Shown: piece after piece, positions 33,388 through 41,088 of the stretch
Layout: each line of letters begins with the position of its first letter
Position numbering within the stretch: the stretch's first letter is position 1
Assembly: GCF_003399625.1 (NCBI RefSeq)
Contig: NZ_NBXA01000001.1
Location: forward strand, 124,001-188,000
Source of the DNA: Subtercola boreus
GTDB lineage: Bacteria; Actinomycetota; Actinomycetes; Actinomycetales; Microbacteriaceae
Direction: 5' to 3'
Length of the DNA stretch: 64,000 bases
The notes under the pieces: generated by a model
What the model was told of the DNA's origin: nothing
Seen by the model: the letters and a program-made list of their open reading frames with translations, nothing else
The model's database searches: none
Program-made: the position numbers and the translations under genes

Positions 33388-36300
33388 ATGGTCGACCAGA
33401 AGTCCGATGATCGTGTGGCCGATGCGGCTCCGGATGCCGCGGACGACGACGTGGTGCGCGCGGACCAGGCCGGGGCGACCACCGTCGGCGACCAGGGCGA
33501 TTCGGGCGATTCGGGCGACCTCGCGGGCCTCGGCGCGGAGGCCGTGGTGCTGGTGCGCACCTGGTTGCACGAGGACGCGCCGCGTACCGGCGCCGCTTCG
33601 GGTGAGGCGTCCGGCAGAAGTGCCGATGCGGCTGGCAGGGCCCCCGACTCTCCGGCCGCCCGGCTCGTCGGCCTGCTCCGCGAACCCGACGGTCTCGCCT
33701 TCGCCGTCGAGTTCGTCGACGGTGTCGTCCGCCCCGACGACAACGCTGTGGCCGCAGGCAACCTCGAACGCCTCAGTTCCCGGGTACCCGAGTCGCTTCC
33801 GGCGCGCCTGCGGTCAGCCATCCGCGTGGGAAGCACCGTGGGCGAGGCGCTTCCGTGGGCTGTCGTTCCCCCGTCGGCGCGCCTGCTGCGCCGGATGGTC
33901 GCGCCCCTCATCGCCGACGCGACCCCGTCGAAGCTGGGCGAGACGATGGCGCGTCTCACCGCCGACGGTTCACGCGTGAACCTCGCCCCGGTGGGCGAGC
34001 CGGTGCTCGGCGAGGCCGGTGCCGCCCGGTGCCGGGCCGCAGTGAGCGCTCTTCTTGCGCGCGATGACGTGGACCACGTGCTGATGGCCCTGCCCTCGAT
34101 CGCGGACGGCCGCGCGCTCTGGGATTTCGACGAGACGGTCGAGCGGGTGGCGGAAGCTCTCGTCCCACTGTACGAACAGGCTCTGCCGAGGGAAGACCGC
34201 CGAACGGGGGCGGTCTTCCTCACCCTCGACTTCGAGGAGCCCCATCAGCTCGAGCTGGCGGCCGCGGTCTTCCAGAGCATCCTCTCCCGTGCCGAATTCC
34301 GTGGGCTCGAGGCCGGGATCACGCTCCCGGTCGGACTGCCCGGCGCGCTCACAGTGCTGGACCGACTGCAGCAGTGGGCGAGCGCGCGGGTCGAAGCGGG
34401 CGGCGCGGGCACCACGGTTCGGGTGGTGCAGAAGCATCCGAGCTCCCCAAGCGCCGGCGGCGCCGCCCTCGAGAGCCTGCTCGCCGCCGCGCTGACGGCA
34501 CAGGATTCGGATGCGGTGCGGATCGTCATCGCGCGCTGCAGCCTGTTCGAGACCGCCTTCGCGTGGCTGCTCGCCGAGCGACGGGGCGTGGCCGACCGGC
34601 TCGCTGTCGAGCTGGAGTCCGGCACATCCGCGAGGCTTCGTGCGGCGGTCCGCGGGAGTGTCGGCAACGTGCTGCTGCACGCACCCGTTGTACATCCACG
34701 CGAGTTCGCAGCTGTGACCGACTACCTCATCGACCGACTCGGCGAGGCCGCCGGCGACGGGAATCAGCTGGCGTCGGCATTCGATCCCGAAGTCGACCAG
34801 CACGTGTTCGTGAGGGAGCGCGACAGGTTCCTCGCGTCGCAGCGCAGTTCGGGGCCGGCGGGTTCGCGGGAGGATTCCGAGGGTGTCGCGGGCGCCGCTC
34901 ACCCCGATGGCTCTCTCCCGGCCGATCGGGAGCGAGCCCGCCGCATCCTGGATCGTGCGTCGCGCTCCCGTCTCGGCAGCGCGACCGACGCGGCGGCCAG
35001 GATCGTCGCCCCCTCCACTCTCGACGCGCTGGTCGAAAGGGCCGCGGCGGCAGGTGCGGCCTGGGGGGCACGGCCGGCCCTCGAGCGGGCAACCATGCTC
35101 CGACGTGCGGCGGAGGCGGTCGACGTCAACCGCGACCTGCTCGTCGAAGTGATGGTGAGCGAGACCGGCCTGATCTTCCAGGACGCCGAATCCGACGTGA
35201 GCCGCGCCGTGGAGCTCTCCGCCCACAGCGCCGATCTGGCCGAAGAACTCGGCGACGTGGACGGAGCCCGATTCGTTCCGTCTGCGCTCGTCGTGGTCGC
35301 ACCCTCCTGGAGCCACCCCGTCTCCGACCCGGCCGGCGGCGTGTTCGCGGCGTTGGGCGCGGGTGCTGCCGTGGTGCTGCAGCCGGCGGATGAGGCGGGC
35401 CGGTCATCCGCGCTCCTCTGCGAGGTGCTGTGGGAGGTGGGCATTCCCCGCGAGGTGCTGCTCCTGGTCGAGCTCGGCGTGCCGGAGCATTCCGTCGCCG
35501 GGCATTCGGACGACGCCGATCATCCGAGCACCACGGCCCTGCGCCGCCAGCTCTTCACCGACCCGCGCGTCGACCGCGTGCTCCTCACCGGTTCGTTCGA
35601 GACCGCGGAAGAGCTCAGGTCGTGGCGCCCCGACCTGCCGCTGATCGCCTCGACGGGCGGTCGAAATTCCCTCATCGTCACCCCGAGCGCCGACGTCGAT
35701 CTCGCCGTGACCGATGTCGTGGCCAGTGCGTTCTCCCACTCCGGCCAGCACCCCGGGGCGGCGCACCTTGTCATTCTCGTCGGTTCGGTCGCGAAGTCAG
35801 CCCGGTTCACGCGCCAGCTCGTCGATGCCGTGGCGTCGCTGAAGGTCGGGGAGGCGACGGCCCTCTCGAGCGGGATGGGTCCGATCATCCGCCCCGCCGA
35901 CGGTGGCCTGTTGGCTGCCCTCACGACGCTGGGCGACGACGAGCGCTGGCTCGTCGAACCTCGGAGACTCGATGAGGCGGGCCTGCTGTGGTCGCCCGGA
36001 CTGCGGGCGGGAGTGACGGCCGGCTCGGCATTTTCTCGTGCCGAAGACGCGGGCCCCGTGCTCGGCGTGACGCAGGTGGCGACCCTCGAGGAGGCCATCG
36101 CGCTGCAGAACAGCACGGCCTTCGGGTTGGCGGCGGGCATCCACTCCCTGGATCCGGCCGAGGTCGAGCGCTGGCTCGACGCCGTCGACGCCGGGAGTCT
36201 CTCGGTGAACCGACCGATCGCGGGGAGCCTCGGCGACCGGTGGCCCGCGCGGGGCTGGAAGCGGTCATCCGTCGGGCCGGGTGGAGCGATCGGCGGGCCG

Positions 36301-36957
36301 AACGCGCTGCTCGGCCTCGGACAGTGGGCGACCGAGGCGGGCGAGGAGAGCACCGATCTGGCGCTCGGCACCCTCGACCCGAAGGTGCGCGAGCTCATCG
36401 AAGCGGCGACGCCGGGACTCGACTGGCGGCAGTTCGACTTCGTGAGACGCGCGGCACTGAGCGATGAGGCGGCATGGAAGGGCGCGTTCGCGGCGGTCGA
36501 GCTTCCCGCCGCCGGGCGGAGGGTGTTGCGCTACCGGCCGGTTCCCGTCGTGATCAGGCTTTCCGAGGGAGAGCCGCTCGATGCGCTCGTACGGGTACTC
36601 GCCGCGGGAACCCGGGCACGGGCCTCCCTCGGGCTCAGTACGGCGCTGAAACTGCCGCGACCGCTCCGCGCGCTGCTGAAAGAACGGCGCGTGCGAGTGT
36701 TCGTCGAGAGCGATGAGACCTGGCTGGCGCGGGCAGCGAAGGTGGGCATCGGTTCGTCGCGAATCAGGATGATCGGGGGAGACCCGCGCGCGCTCGCCGA
36801 GGCGGTCGGCGGTTCGCCCGACGTGGCGATCCATGCGGGCGAGGCCACGCGGGCGGGGCGGATCGAGCTGCTGCCGTTCCTCGCGGAGCAGACGGTGAGC
36901 GTGGCGACGGTTCGCCGCGGCAGGCCGAGCCCGGTTGCGCACGTGCGGATCGCCTGA
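33388..36957 (+). CDS. PutA-like protein with degenerate proline dehydrogenase and aldehyde dehydrogenase sites
   Basis: This 1189-residue protein aligns by eye over its whole length with actinobacterial bifunctional PutA, which oxidises proline to glutamate. Key residues are replaced throughout. In the dehydrogenase half, the expected V-K-G-A-N reads V347-Q-K-H-P, the paired arginines that hold the proline carboxylate read D449-R450, and D-x-E-E-Y reads D-F-E-E-P. In the aldehyde dehydrogenase half, P-W-N-F-P reads S-W-S642-H-P, the general-base Glu (A-E-T-S-G-K-N) is Ser755, and the catalytic Cys (G-Q-K-C-S) is Pro789 (G-Q-H-P-G). The frame is intact, with normal codon bias, so it is not a decaying pseudogene. 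It likely folds but catalyses neither reaction; a binding or regulatory role is possible. Confidence 0.82.
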   Translation: MVDQKSDDRVADAAPDAADDDVVRADQAGATTVGDQGDSGDSGDLAGLGAEAVVLVRTWLHEDAPRTGAASGEASGRSADAAGRAPDSPAARLVGLLREPDGLAFAVEFVDGVVRPDDNAVAAGNLERLSSRVPESLPARLRSAIRVGSTVGEALPWAVVPPSARLLRRMVAPLIADATPSKLGETMARLTADGSRVNLAPVGEPVLGEAGAARCRAAVSALLARDDVDHVLMALPSIADGRALWDFDETVERVAEALVPLYEQALPREDRRTGAVFLTLDFEEPHQLELAAAVFQSILSRAEFRGLEAGITLPVGLPGALTVLDRLQQWASARVEAGGAGTTVRVVQKHPSSPSAGGAALESLLAAALTAQDSDAVRIVIARCSLFETAFAWLLAERRGVADRLAVELESGTSARLRAAVRGSVGNVLLHAPVVHPREFAAVTDYLIDRLGEAAGDGNQLASAFDPEVDQHVFVRERDRFLASQRSSGPAGSREDSEGVAGAAHPDGSLPADRERARRILDRASRSRLGSATDAAARIVAPSTLDALVERAAAAGAAWGARPALERATMLRRAAEAVDVNRDLLVEVMVSETGLIFQDAESDVSRAVELSAHSADLAEELGDVDGARFVPSALVVVAPSWSHPVSDPAGGVFAALGAGAAVVLQPADEAGRSSALLCEVLWEVGIPREVLLLVELGVPEHSVAGHSDDADHPSTTALRRQLFTDPRVDRVLLTGSFETAEELRSWRPDLPLIASTGGRNSLIVTPSADVDLAVTDVVASAFSHSGQHPGAAHLVILVGSVAKSARFTRQLVDAVASLKVGEATALSSGMGPIIRPADGGLLAALTTLGDDERWLVEPRRLDEAGLLWSPGLRAGVTAGSAFSRAEDAGPVLGVTQVATLEEAIALQNSTAFGLAAGIHSLDPAEVERWLDAVDAGSLSVNRPIAGSLGDRWPARGWKRSSVGPGGAIGGPNALLGLGQWATEAGEESTDLALGTLDPKVRELIEAATPGLDWRQFDFVRRAALSDEAAWKGAFAAVELPAAGRRVLRYRPVPVVIRLSEGEPLDALVRVLAAGTRARASLGLSTALKLPRPLRALLKERRVRVFVESDETWLARAAKVGIGSSRIRMIGGDPRALAEAVGGSPDVAIHAGEATRAGRIELLPFLAEQTVSVATVRRGRPSPVAHVRIA

Positions 36958-36995
36958 CCCGGACACCCCGCCACCACCCCCCCCGCGGCGCGCCG

Positions 36996-37424
36996 CTAGC
37001 GCTTGATGAGGTTCGACAGCACGATCGCGCTCCGCGTGTGATCGACGTTCGGCGCGATCCGAACCCGTTCAAGCGCCAGCTCCAGGCTCGGGATGTCGCG
37101 CGAACGCATGTGTACGATCGCGTCGGCACTGCCGGTCACGGTGCCTGCGTCGACGACCTCGGGCACGCCCGACAGAATGCGTTTCAGCTCCGCCGGCGCG
37201 ACCGTGCCCCGGCAGAACAGTTCGACGTAGGCCTCCGTCACCTTGCCGTCGAGCGAGGTGTCGAGCAGCACGGTGAAGCCCCGGATGATCCCGTCGGCAA
37301 TGAGCCGGTCGATCCGCCGTTTCACGGCCGACGCCGACAGCCCGATGACCTGGCCGATGTCCCCGTATCCCGTGCGGGCGTTGAGCTTCAGGAGGTCGAT
37401 GATACGAAAGTCGAGGTTGTCCAT
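36996..37424 (-). CDS. Lrp/AsnC family transcriptional regulator
   Basis: This 142-residue regulator has an N-terminal winged helix (DFRIIDLLKLNARTGYGDIG) and a C-terminal RAM ligand-binding domain. It diverges from the arginine-hydrolase/rocD operon and very probably controls it in response to arginine or ornithine. The same arrangement is known in mycobacteria, where an AsnC regulator adjoins a ddaH-like gene and rocD. TAAGCT lies 7 nt before the ATG. The 157-bp intergenic region contains AT-richer stretches (around 37440-37475) suited to Lrp binding. Confidence 0.9.
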   Translation of the reverse strand: MDNLDFRIIDLLKLNARTGYGDIGQVIGLSASAVKRRIDRLIADGIIRGFTVLLDTSLDGKVTEAYVELFCRGTVAPAELKRILSGVPEVVDAGTVTGSADAIVHMRSRDIPSLELALERVRIAPNVDHTRSAIVLSNLIKR

Positions 37425-37431
37425 TCGACCG

Positions 37432-37437
37432 AGCTTA
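37432..37437 (-). promoter_or_regulatory. -10 hexamer for leaderless Lrp/AsnC gene mRNA
   Basis: TAAGCT on the minus strand lies 7 nt before the ATG at 37424. Confidence 0.4.
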
Positions 37438-37587
37438 CGACGTTTTCTTGCATTCCGCCTTGCTCTACGCAGTTTTCCAGCGCGGGATGATCGACTAACG
37501 ACATTACGAGCGTGCCAGACTGGTCGCCTGGCGTGCTCTTCGGAGCCTCAGGACCTTCGTCCGCCATCCGTCGAACGAAGGATGCCC

Positions 37588-38475
37588 GTGTCTACCTCGT
37601 TGCCCGTTTCCGATACCCTCCCAGGAATCTTTCCCTCAGAACCTCGCGTTCGAAAGGCGAAACCGCACACCTACCTGATGTGCCGCCCCGAGTTCTTCAC
37701 CGTCACCTACAAGATCAACCCGTGGATGGATCCGGCCCTCCCCACCGACACCGCCCTCGCGCTGGCCCAGTGGCAGACCCTCTACGACACCTTCATCGCT
37801 CTCGGCCACACCGTCGAACTCATCGACCAGATCGACGGCCTGCCCGACATGGTCTACTCGGCCAACGGTGGCTTCGTCGTCGACAATGTGGCCTACGGCG
37901 CGAGCTTCACGCACGTCGAGCGCCAGGCCGAGGGCCCCGCGTACATGCGCTGGTTCGCGGATGCCGGCTACGCCGTGCACGAGCCGCAGAACATCAACGA
38001 GGGCGAGGGCGACTTCATGCTCGTCGGCGACACGATCCTCGCCGGAACCGGGTTCCGGAGTGCTTCCGACTCGCACGCTGAGGTCGCCGCGCTCTTCAAC
38101 CGTGAGGTGGTGACCCTCAACCTCGTGAACCCGAACTTCTACCACCTCGACACCGCCATCGCTGTTCTGAACGAGTCGGCAGACGAAGCTCCGGATGCCG
38201 CCACCATCGCCTACCTGCCGAGCGCCTTCGACGCCCCGAGCCGCGCCGAACTCGAGCGCCGGTACCCCGACGCGATCCTCGTCAGCGAGACCGACGCCGC
38301 GGTGCTCGGCCTGAACTCGATCTCCGACGGCTACAACGTGGTGATCGCCTCGCGTGCCACCGGCTTCGAGGCGCAACTGCGGGAGCGCGGCTACAACCCG
38401 ATCGGCGTCGACCTCAGCGAGCTGCTGCTCGGCGGCGGCGGGGTCAAGTGCTGCACGCTGGAGCTCCGCCGATGA
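37588..38475 (+). CDS. Guanidine-family amidinohydrolase (arginine dihydrolase or dimethylargininase)
   Basis: This 295-residue enzyme belongs to the pentein guanidine-modifying superfamily: the N-terminal M-C-R-P-E-F-F, the catalytic histidine (Y-H-L-D) and the C-terminal nucleophile in G-G-V-K-C-C-T-L-E. It is usually annotated ddaH. However, the motif D-M-V-Y-S-A-N-G-G has Asn where deiminases have Asp, a feature reported to mark ArgZ-type arginine dihydrolases, which form ornithine directly. The next gene is ornithine aminotransferase, so ornithine as product makes better metabolic sense than citrulline. The GTG at 37588 has GAAGGA 5 nt upstream; an ATG at 37582 is the alternative. It overlaps rocD (ATGA). 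Confidence 0.82.
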   Translation: MSTSLPVSDTLPGIFPSEPRVRKAKPHTYLMCRPEFFTVTYKINPWMDPALPTDTALALAQWQTLYDTFIALGHTVELIDQIDGLPDMVYSANGGFVVDNVAYGASFTHVERQAEGPAYMRWFADAGYAVHEPQNINEGEGDFMLVGDTILAGTGFRSASDSHAEVAALFNREVVTLNLVNPNFYHLDTAIAVLNESADEAPDAATIAYLPSAFDAPSRAELERRYPDAILVSETDAAVLGLNSISDGYNVVIASRATGFEAQLRERGYNPIGVDLSELLLGGGGVKCCTLELRR

Positions 38476-39704
38476 TCTCCGTCGACTCCGCCACCCTCAC
38501 CGACCGGGCCATCGCCCGCGAGGAGGAGCACGCCGCGCACAACTACCACCCGCTGCCGATCGTCGTCGAATCCGGTGACGGGGCGTGGGTGACCGCCGTC
38601 GACGGCCGTCGCTACCTCGACTGTCTCGCCGCCTACTCCGCGGTGAACTTCGGGCATTCGAACCCCGTTCTGCTGGATGCCGCACGCGCGCAACTCGGCC
38701 GCATCACGCTCACGTCGCGCGCCTTCCACAACGATCAGCTCGGCCCGTTCGTCGAGGCGCTCGCCGCGCTTGCGGGCAAGGAGATGGTGCTGCCGATGAA
38801 CACCGGCGCCGAAGCCGTGGAGTCGGGAATCAAGGTTGCACGCGCCTGGGGGTACCGGGTCAAAGGTGTTGCCGACGGAATGGCGAACATCGTCGTGGCT
38901 GACGGCAACTTCCACGGTCGCACGATCTCGATCGTCAGCTTCTCCGACGACGCCTCAGCGCGTGATGGGTTCGGGCCGTTCACACCCGGGTTCCGCTCGG
39001 TGCCGTACGGTGATCCGGCGGCGATCGAGGCTGCCATCGACGAGAACACTGTAGCCGTGCTGCTCGAGCCGATCCAGGGCGAGGCCGGCATCATCGTTCC
39101 ACCCGCCAGCTATCTTCCCGCCGTGCGAGACATCTGCACTTCCCACAACGTGCTGATGATCGCGGATGAGATCCAGTCCGGACTCGGCCGCACCGGCACG
39201 ACGTTCGCCTGCGACCGGGTCGGCGTCGTTCCCGACCTCTACCTGCTCGGCAAAGCGCTCGGCGGCGGCATCGTTCCCGTCTCGGCCGTGGTCGGCAACG
39301 CCGACATCCTGGGCGTGCTCCGCCCCGGCGAACACGGCTCGACGTTCGGCGGCAATCCGCTCGCCGCCGCGGTCGGCAGTGCTGTTGTGGCGATGCTCGC
39401 CACCGGCGAGTACCAGCGGCTCGCGGATGCCCGGGGCTCCCTCCTGGCGGCGCGCCTCGAGGCGCTCCTCGGCCACGGTGTCCTCGCCGTGCGCACCGCA
39501 GGGCTCTGGGCCGGGATCGACATCGACCCGGCGCTCGCCACCGGCCGCGAGGTCTGCGAGCGGCTGATGGAACGCGGCGTTCTCGCGAAGGACACGCACG
39601 GTTCGACGATCCGCCTGGCCCCTCCGCTGGTCGTCTCGGAGGCCGATCTCGACTGGGCGGTCGACCAGCTCGCGGCGGTGCTGCAGGAACTCGGCGCGGC
39701 GTAG
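38472..39704 (+). CDS. rocD: Ornithine aminotransferase
   Basis: This 410-residue PLP enzyme converts ornithine and 2-oxoglutarate to glutamate-5-semialdehyde and glutamate. Motifs: T-G-A-E-A-V-E, the A-D-E-I-Q-S-G-L-G-R PLP-binding aspartate, and the Schiff-base lysine in L-L-G-K-A-L-G-G-G. It is cotranslated with the hydrolase (ATGA overlap). Together they would turn arginine into glutamate semialdehyde/P5C, the intermediate that a working PutA would oxidise; the adjacent PutA homologue seems inactive, so P5C must be handled by a gene elsewhere. Confidence 0.94.
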   Translation: MISVDSATLTDRAIAREEEHAAHNYHPLPIVVESGDGAWVTAVDGRRYLDCLAAYSAVNFGHSNPVLLDAARAQLGRITLTSRAFHNDQLGPFVEALAALAGKEMVLPMNTGAEAVESGIKVARAWGYRVKGVADGMANIVVADGNFHGRTISIVSFSDDASARDGFGPFTPGFRSVPYGDPAAIEAAIDENTVAVLLEPIQGEAGIIVPPASYLPAVRDICTSHNVLMIADEIQSGLGRTGTTFACDRVGVVPDLYLLGKALGGGIVPVSAVVGNADILGVLRPGEHGSTFGGNPLAAAVGSAVVAMLATGEYQRLADARGSLLAARLEALLGHGVLAVRTAGLWAGIDIDPALATGREVCERLMERGVLAKDTHGSTIRLAPPLVVSEADLDWAVDQLAAVLQELGAA

Positions 39705-39745
39705 CGCCCCCTCCCCGCCCCGCCCTCCCCGCCCCTTCCCGTCCC

Positions 39746-39805
39746 GTCGACTTTCCCGTTTGCGCGGCGATTCTCGCAAAATGTCGCGCCAACGGGAAAC
39801 TCGAC
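39746..39805. repeat. 60-bp palindrome of different sequence, same architecture
   Basis: The 21-bp arms (39746-39766 starting GTCGACTTTCCCGTT; 39785-39805) are complementary with two mismatches, with an 18-nt loop. It lies 41 bp after rocD. Size and position match the ATCGAGTGGGCA family, but the sequence does not. It sits at the left border of a transporter remnant. Confidence 0.8.
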
Positions 39806-39853
39806 GGCGAGCGGCATCCCGAAGGACACTGCCGCGGGCATGGTCGGCGCGTA

Positions 39854-40169
39854 GTGGGCGTGGCCATCGGCCTCGTCACGATCGCCATCGGCATCGCCAT
39901 CGCCATCGGCGGGCTCAAGGCGAACGCCACCTCGATCGTCGGAACTCCCTACCGTCCTGCTCGTCTTCACGATCGCCGAGCTGCTCATGTCCCCGGTCGG
40001 CCTGTCGATCGCGCTGGGCACAGCCATCTCGGGCCAGCTCGCCTCGCTCTACGACCTCGCCAACCAGGCCCCGTACTTCGGCGCGCTCGGAGGAATCGCG
40101 ATCATGATCGGCTTGCTGCTCGCCCTCGCGACCCCCTTCGTGAGGCGCCTGATGGCAGGTGTCCGCTGA
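39854..40169 (+). pseudogene. Remnant of a POT/PTR peptide transporter
   Basis: Two frames together preserve the end of a proton-dependent oligopeptide transporter. The first (39854-about 39945) reads a membrane helix ending G-G-L-K-A-N-A-T-S-I-V-G. After a frameshift the second continues L-L-V-F-T-I-A-E-L-L-M-S-P-V-G-L-S, the conserved E-L-x-x-S-P-V-G-L-S of the family, and the terminal helices up to 40169. About 400 N-terminal residues are gone, and a deletion of about 20 residues follows the S-P-V-G-L-S motif. No functional product is expected. It may be what is left of a transporter serving the arginine/peptide genes. Confidence 0.75.
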
Positions 40170-40203
40170 CGCGACCCATCTGCCATCAGGCCTCGGGGAG
40201 GGA

Positions 40204-41016
40204 TCAGTTGACCACGACCGTGACGCTGGTCGCGTTGTTCGTGGGGTTGGTGTCGCCTGCGCTGCCCGTCACGATCATCGAGGGCACGGTCAGGGCATCC
40301 CGCACCGTCCAGCCGAGGTAGCCGACGACGGCGGTGCTCGAGTGGCCGAAGCCGGGGATCGGCACTGCGTAGGTGAGTACGTGGTTGGCGGGGTCGGAGG
40401 CGTCGTCGACGGTCCAGTTCAGGCCGGTCACGAGAAGTCCGCCGGCTTCCGGGCCGGCGAGCTTCGGGATCTTGACCGTGACGGGCCCGGTGCTTGCCGC
40501 GGCTTTCACGTTCTCGACAACGAGGCTCATCGCGACAGGTGTGGCACGGTTGCTCGGCACGCTGGGCGGGCTCACCGTCGCACCGAGAGCGAGATCGATG
40601 ACGGGTGAGTCCGGCGGAGCGGTAGTGGTGATCGGCCCGTCTGGGGTGCGTGTCGGGGTCGGAACCGCGGTGACGGTCACCGTCGTTGTCGGGCCCGGTA
40701 TCTGGGACGCAGTGTTCCCCTGACCCGCCGATGCCGAGGCGGACGAGGTGGCCGAGGCAGACGAGGTGGCCAGAGCTCCGCCGTGGCCTCCTGGCGCGCA
40801 GGATCCGGCGGACATCGGCGCAGCTTGCGAGGGAGGAGCTCCGGCCGTGCTGAGAGCTCCACCTCCCAGGAGAAGGAGCAGCAGCCCGAGTGCCATTCCG
40901 CCCTTGCGACGTCGCCTCCCGCCGAAGACAGCCACCGTCAGGCCTGCCACGAGTCCCACGGTTGCAAGCGCGAGCAACCCGCCGATCGGCAGTCCCGTTT
41001 CCGCCAGACAGTCCAC
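40204..41016 (-). CDS. Secreted DUF11-like protein with N-terminal sorting-like signal
   Basis: This 270-residue protein starts with GTG, with GAAGGAGA 5-6 nt upstream, so the N-terminus is firm. It begins C-L-A-E-T-G-L-P-I-G-G, a hydrophobic helix, and then R-R-R-R: exactly a cell-wall sorting signal of the LAETG type, which normally sits at the C-terminus. A second hydrophobic stretch (residues 41-64) follows, then a Ser/Thr/Pro linker and a beta-sandwich resembling DUF11 (ending D-T-N-P-T-N-N-A-T-S-V-T-V). It is probably exported with two N-terminal helices or with cleavage after the second. No sortase gene is in the window. Confidence 0.75.
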   Translation of the reverse strand: MDCLAETGLPIGGLLALATVGLVAGLTVAVFGGRRRRKGGMALGLLLLLLGGGALSTAGAPPSQAAPMSAGSCAPGGHGGALATSSASATSSASASAGQGNTASQIPGPTTTVTVTAVPTPTRTPDGPITTTAPPDSPVIDLALGATVSPPSVPSNRATPVAMSLVVENVKAAASTGPVTVKIPKLAGPEAGGLLVTGLNWTVDDASDPANHVLTYAVPIPGFGHSSTAVVGYLGWTVRDALTVPSMIVTGSAGDTNPTNNATSVTVVVN

Positions 41017-41088
41017 GAGGGTCTCCTTCAGTCGTAATGAGTAAATCTCATACTAGACCACGGAGGCACCGGATGGACACCGTTCGGG

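Noticed and set aside
33388-36957. Annotation as a functional bifunctional PutA or as a pseudogene
   Set aside because: The catalytic residues are missing, so the enzyme call is unsafe; the frame is intact with normal codon use, so pseudogene is unsafe too.
40204-41016. C-terminal sortase substrate
   Set aside because: The LAETG motif is at the N-terminus and the true C-terminus has no sorting signal, so it cannot be called a normal sortase substrate.
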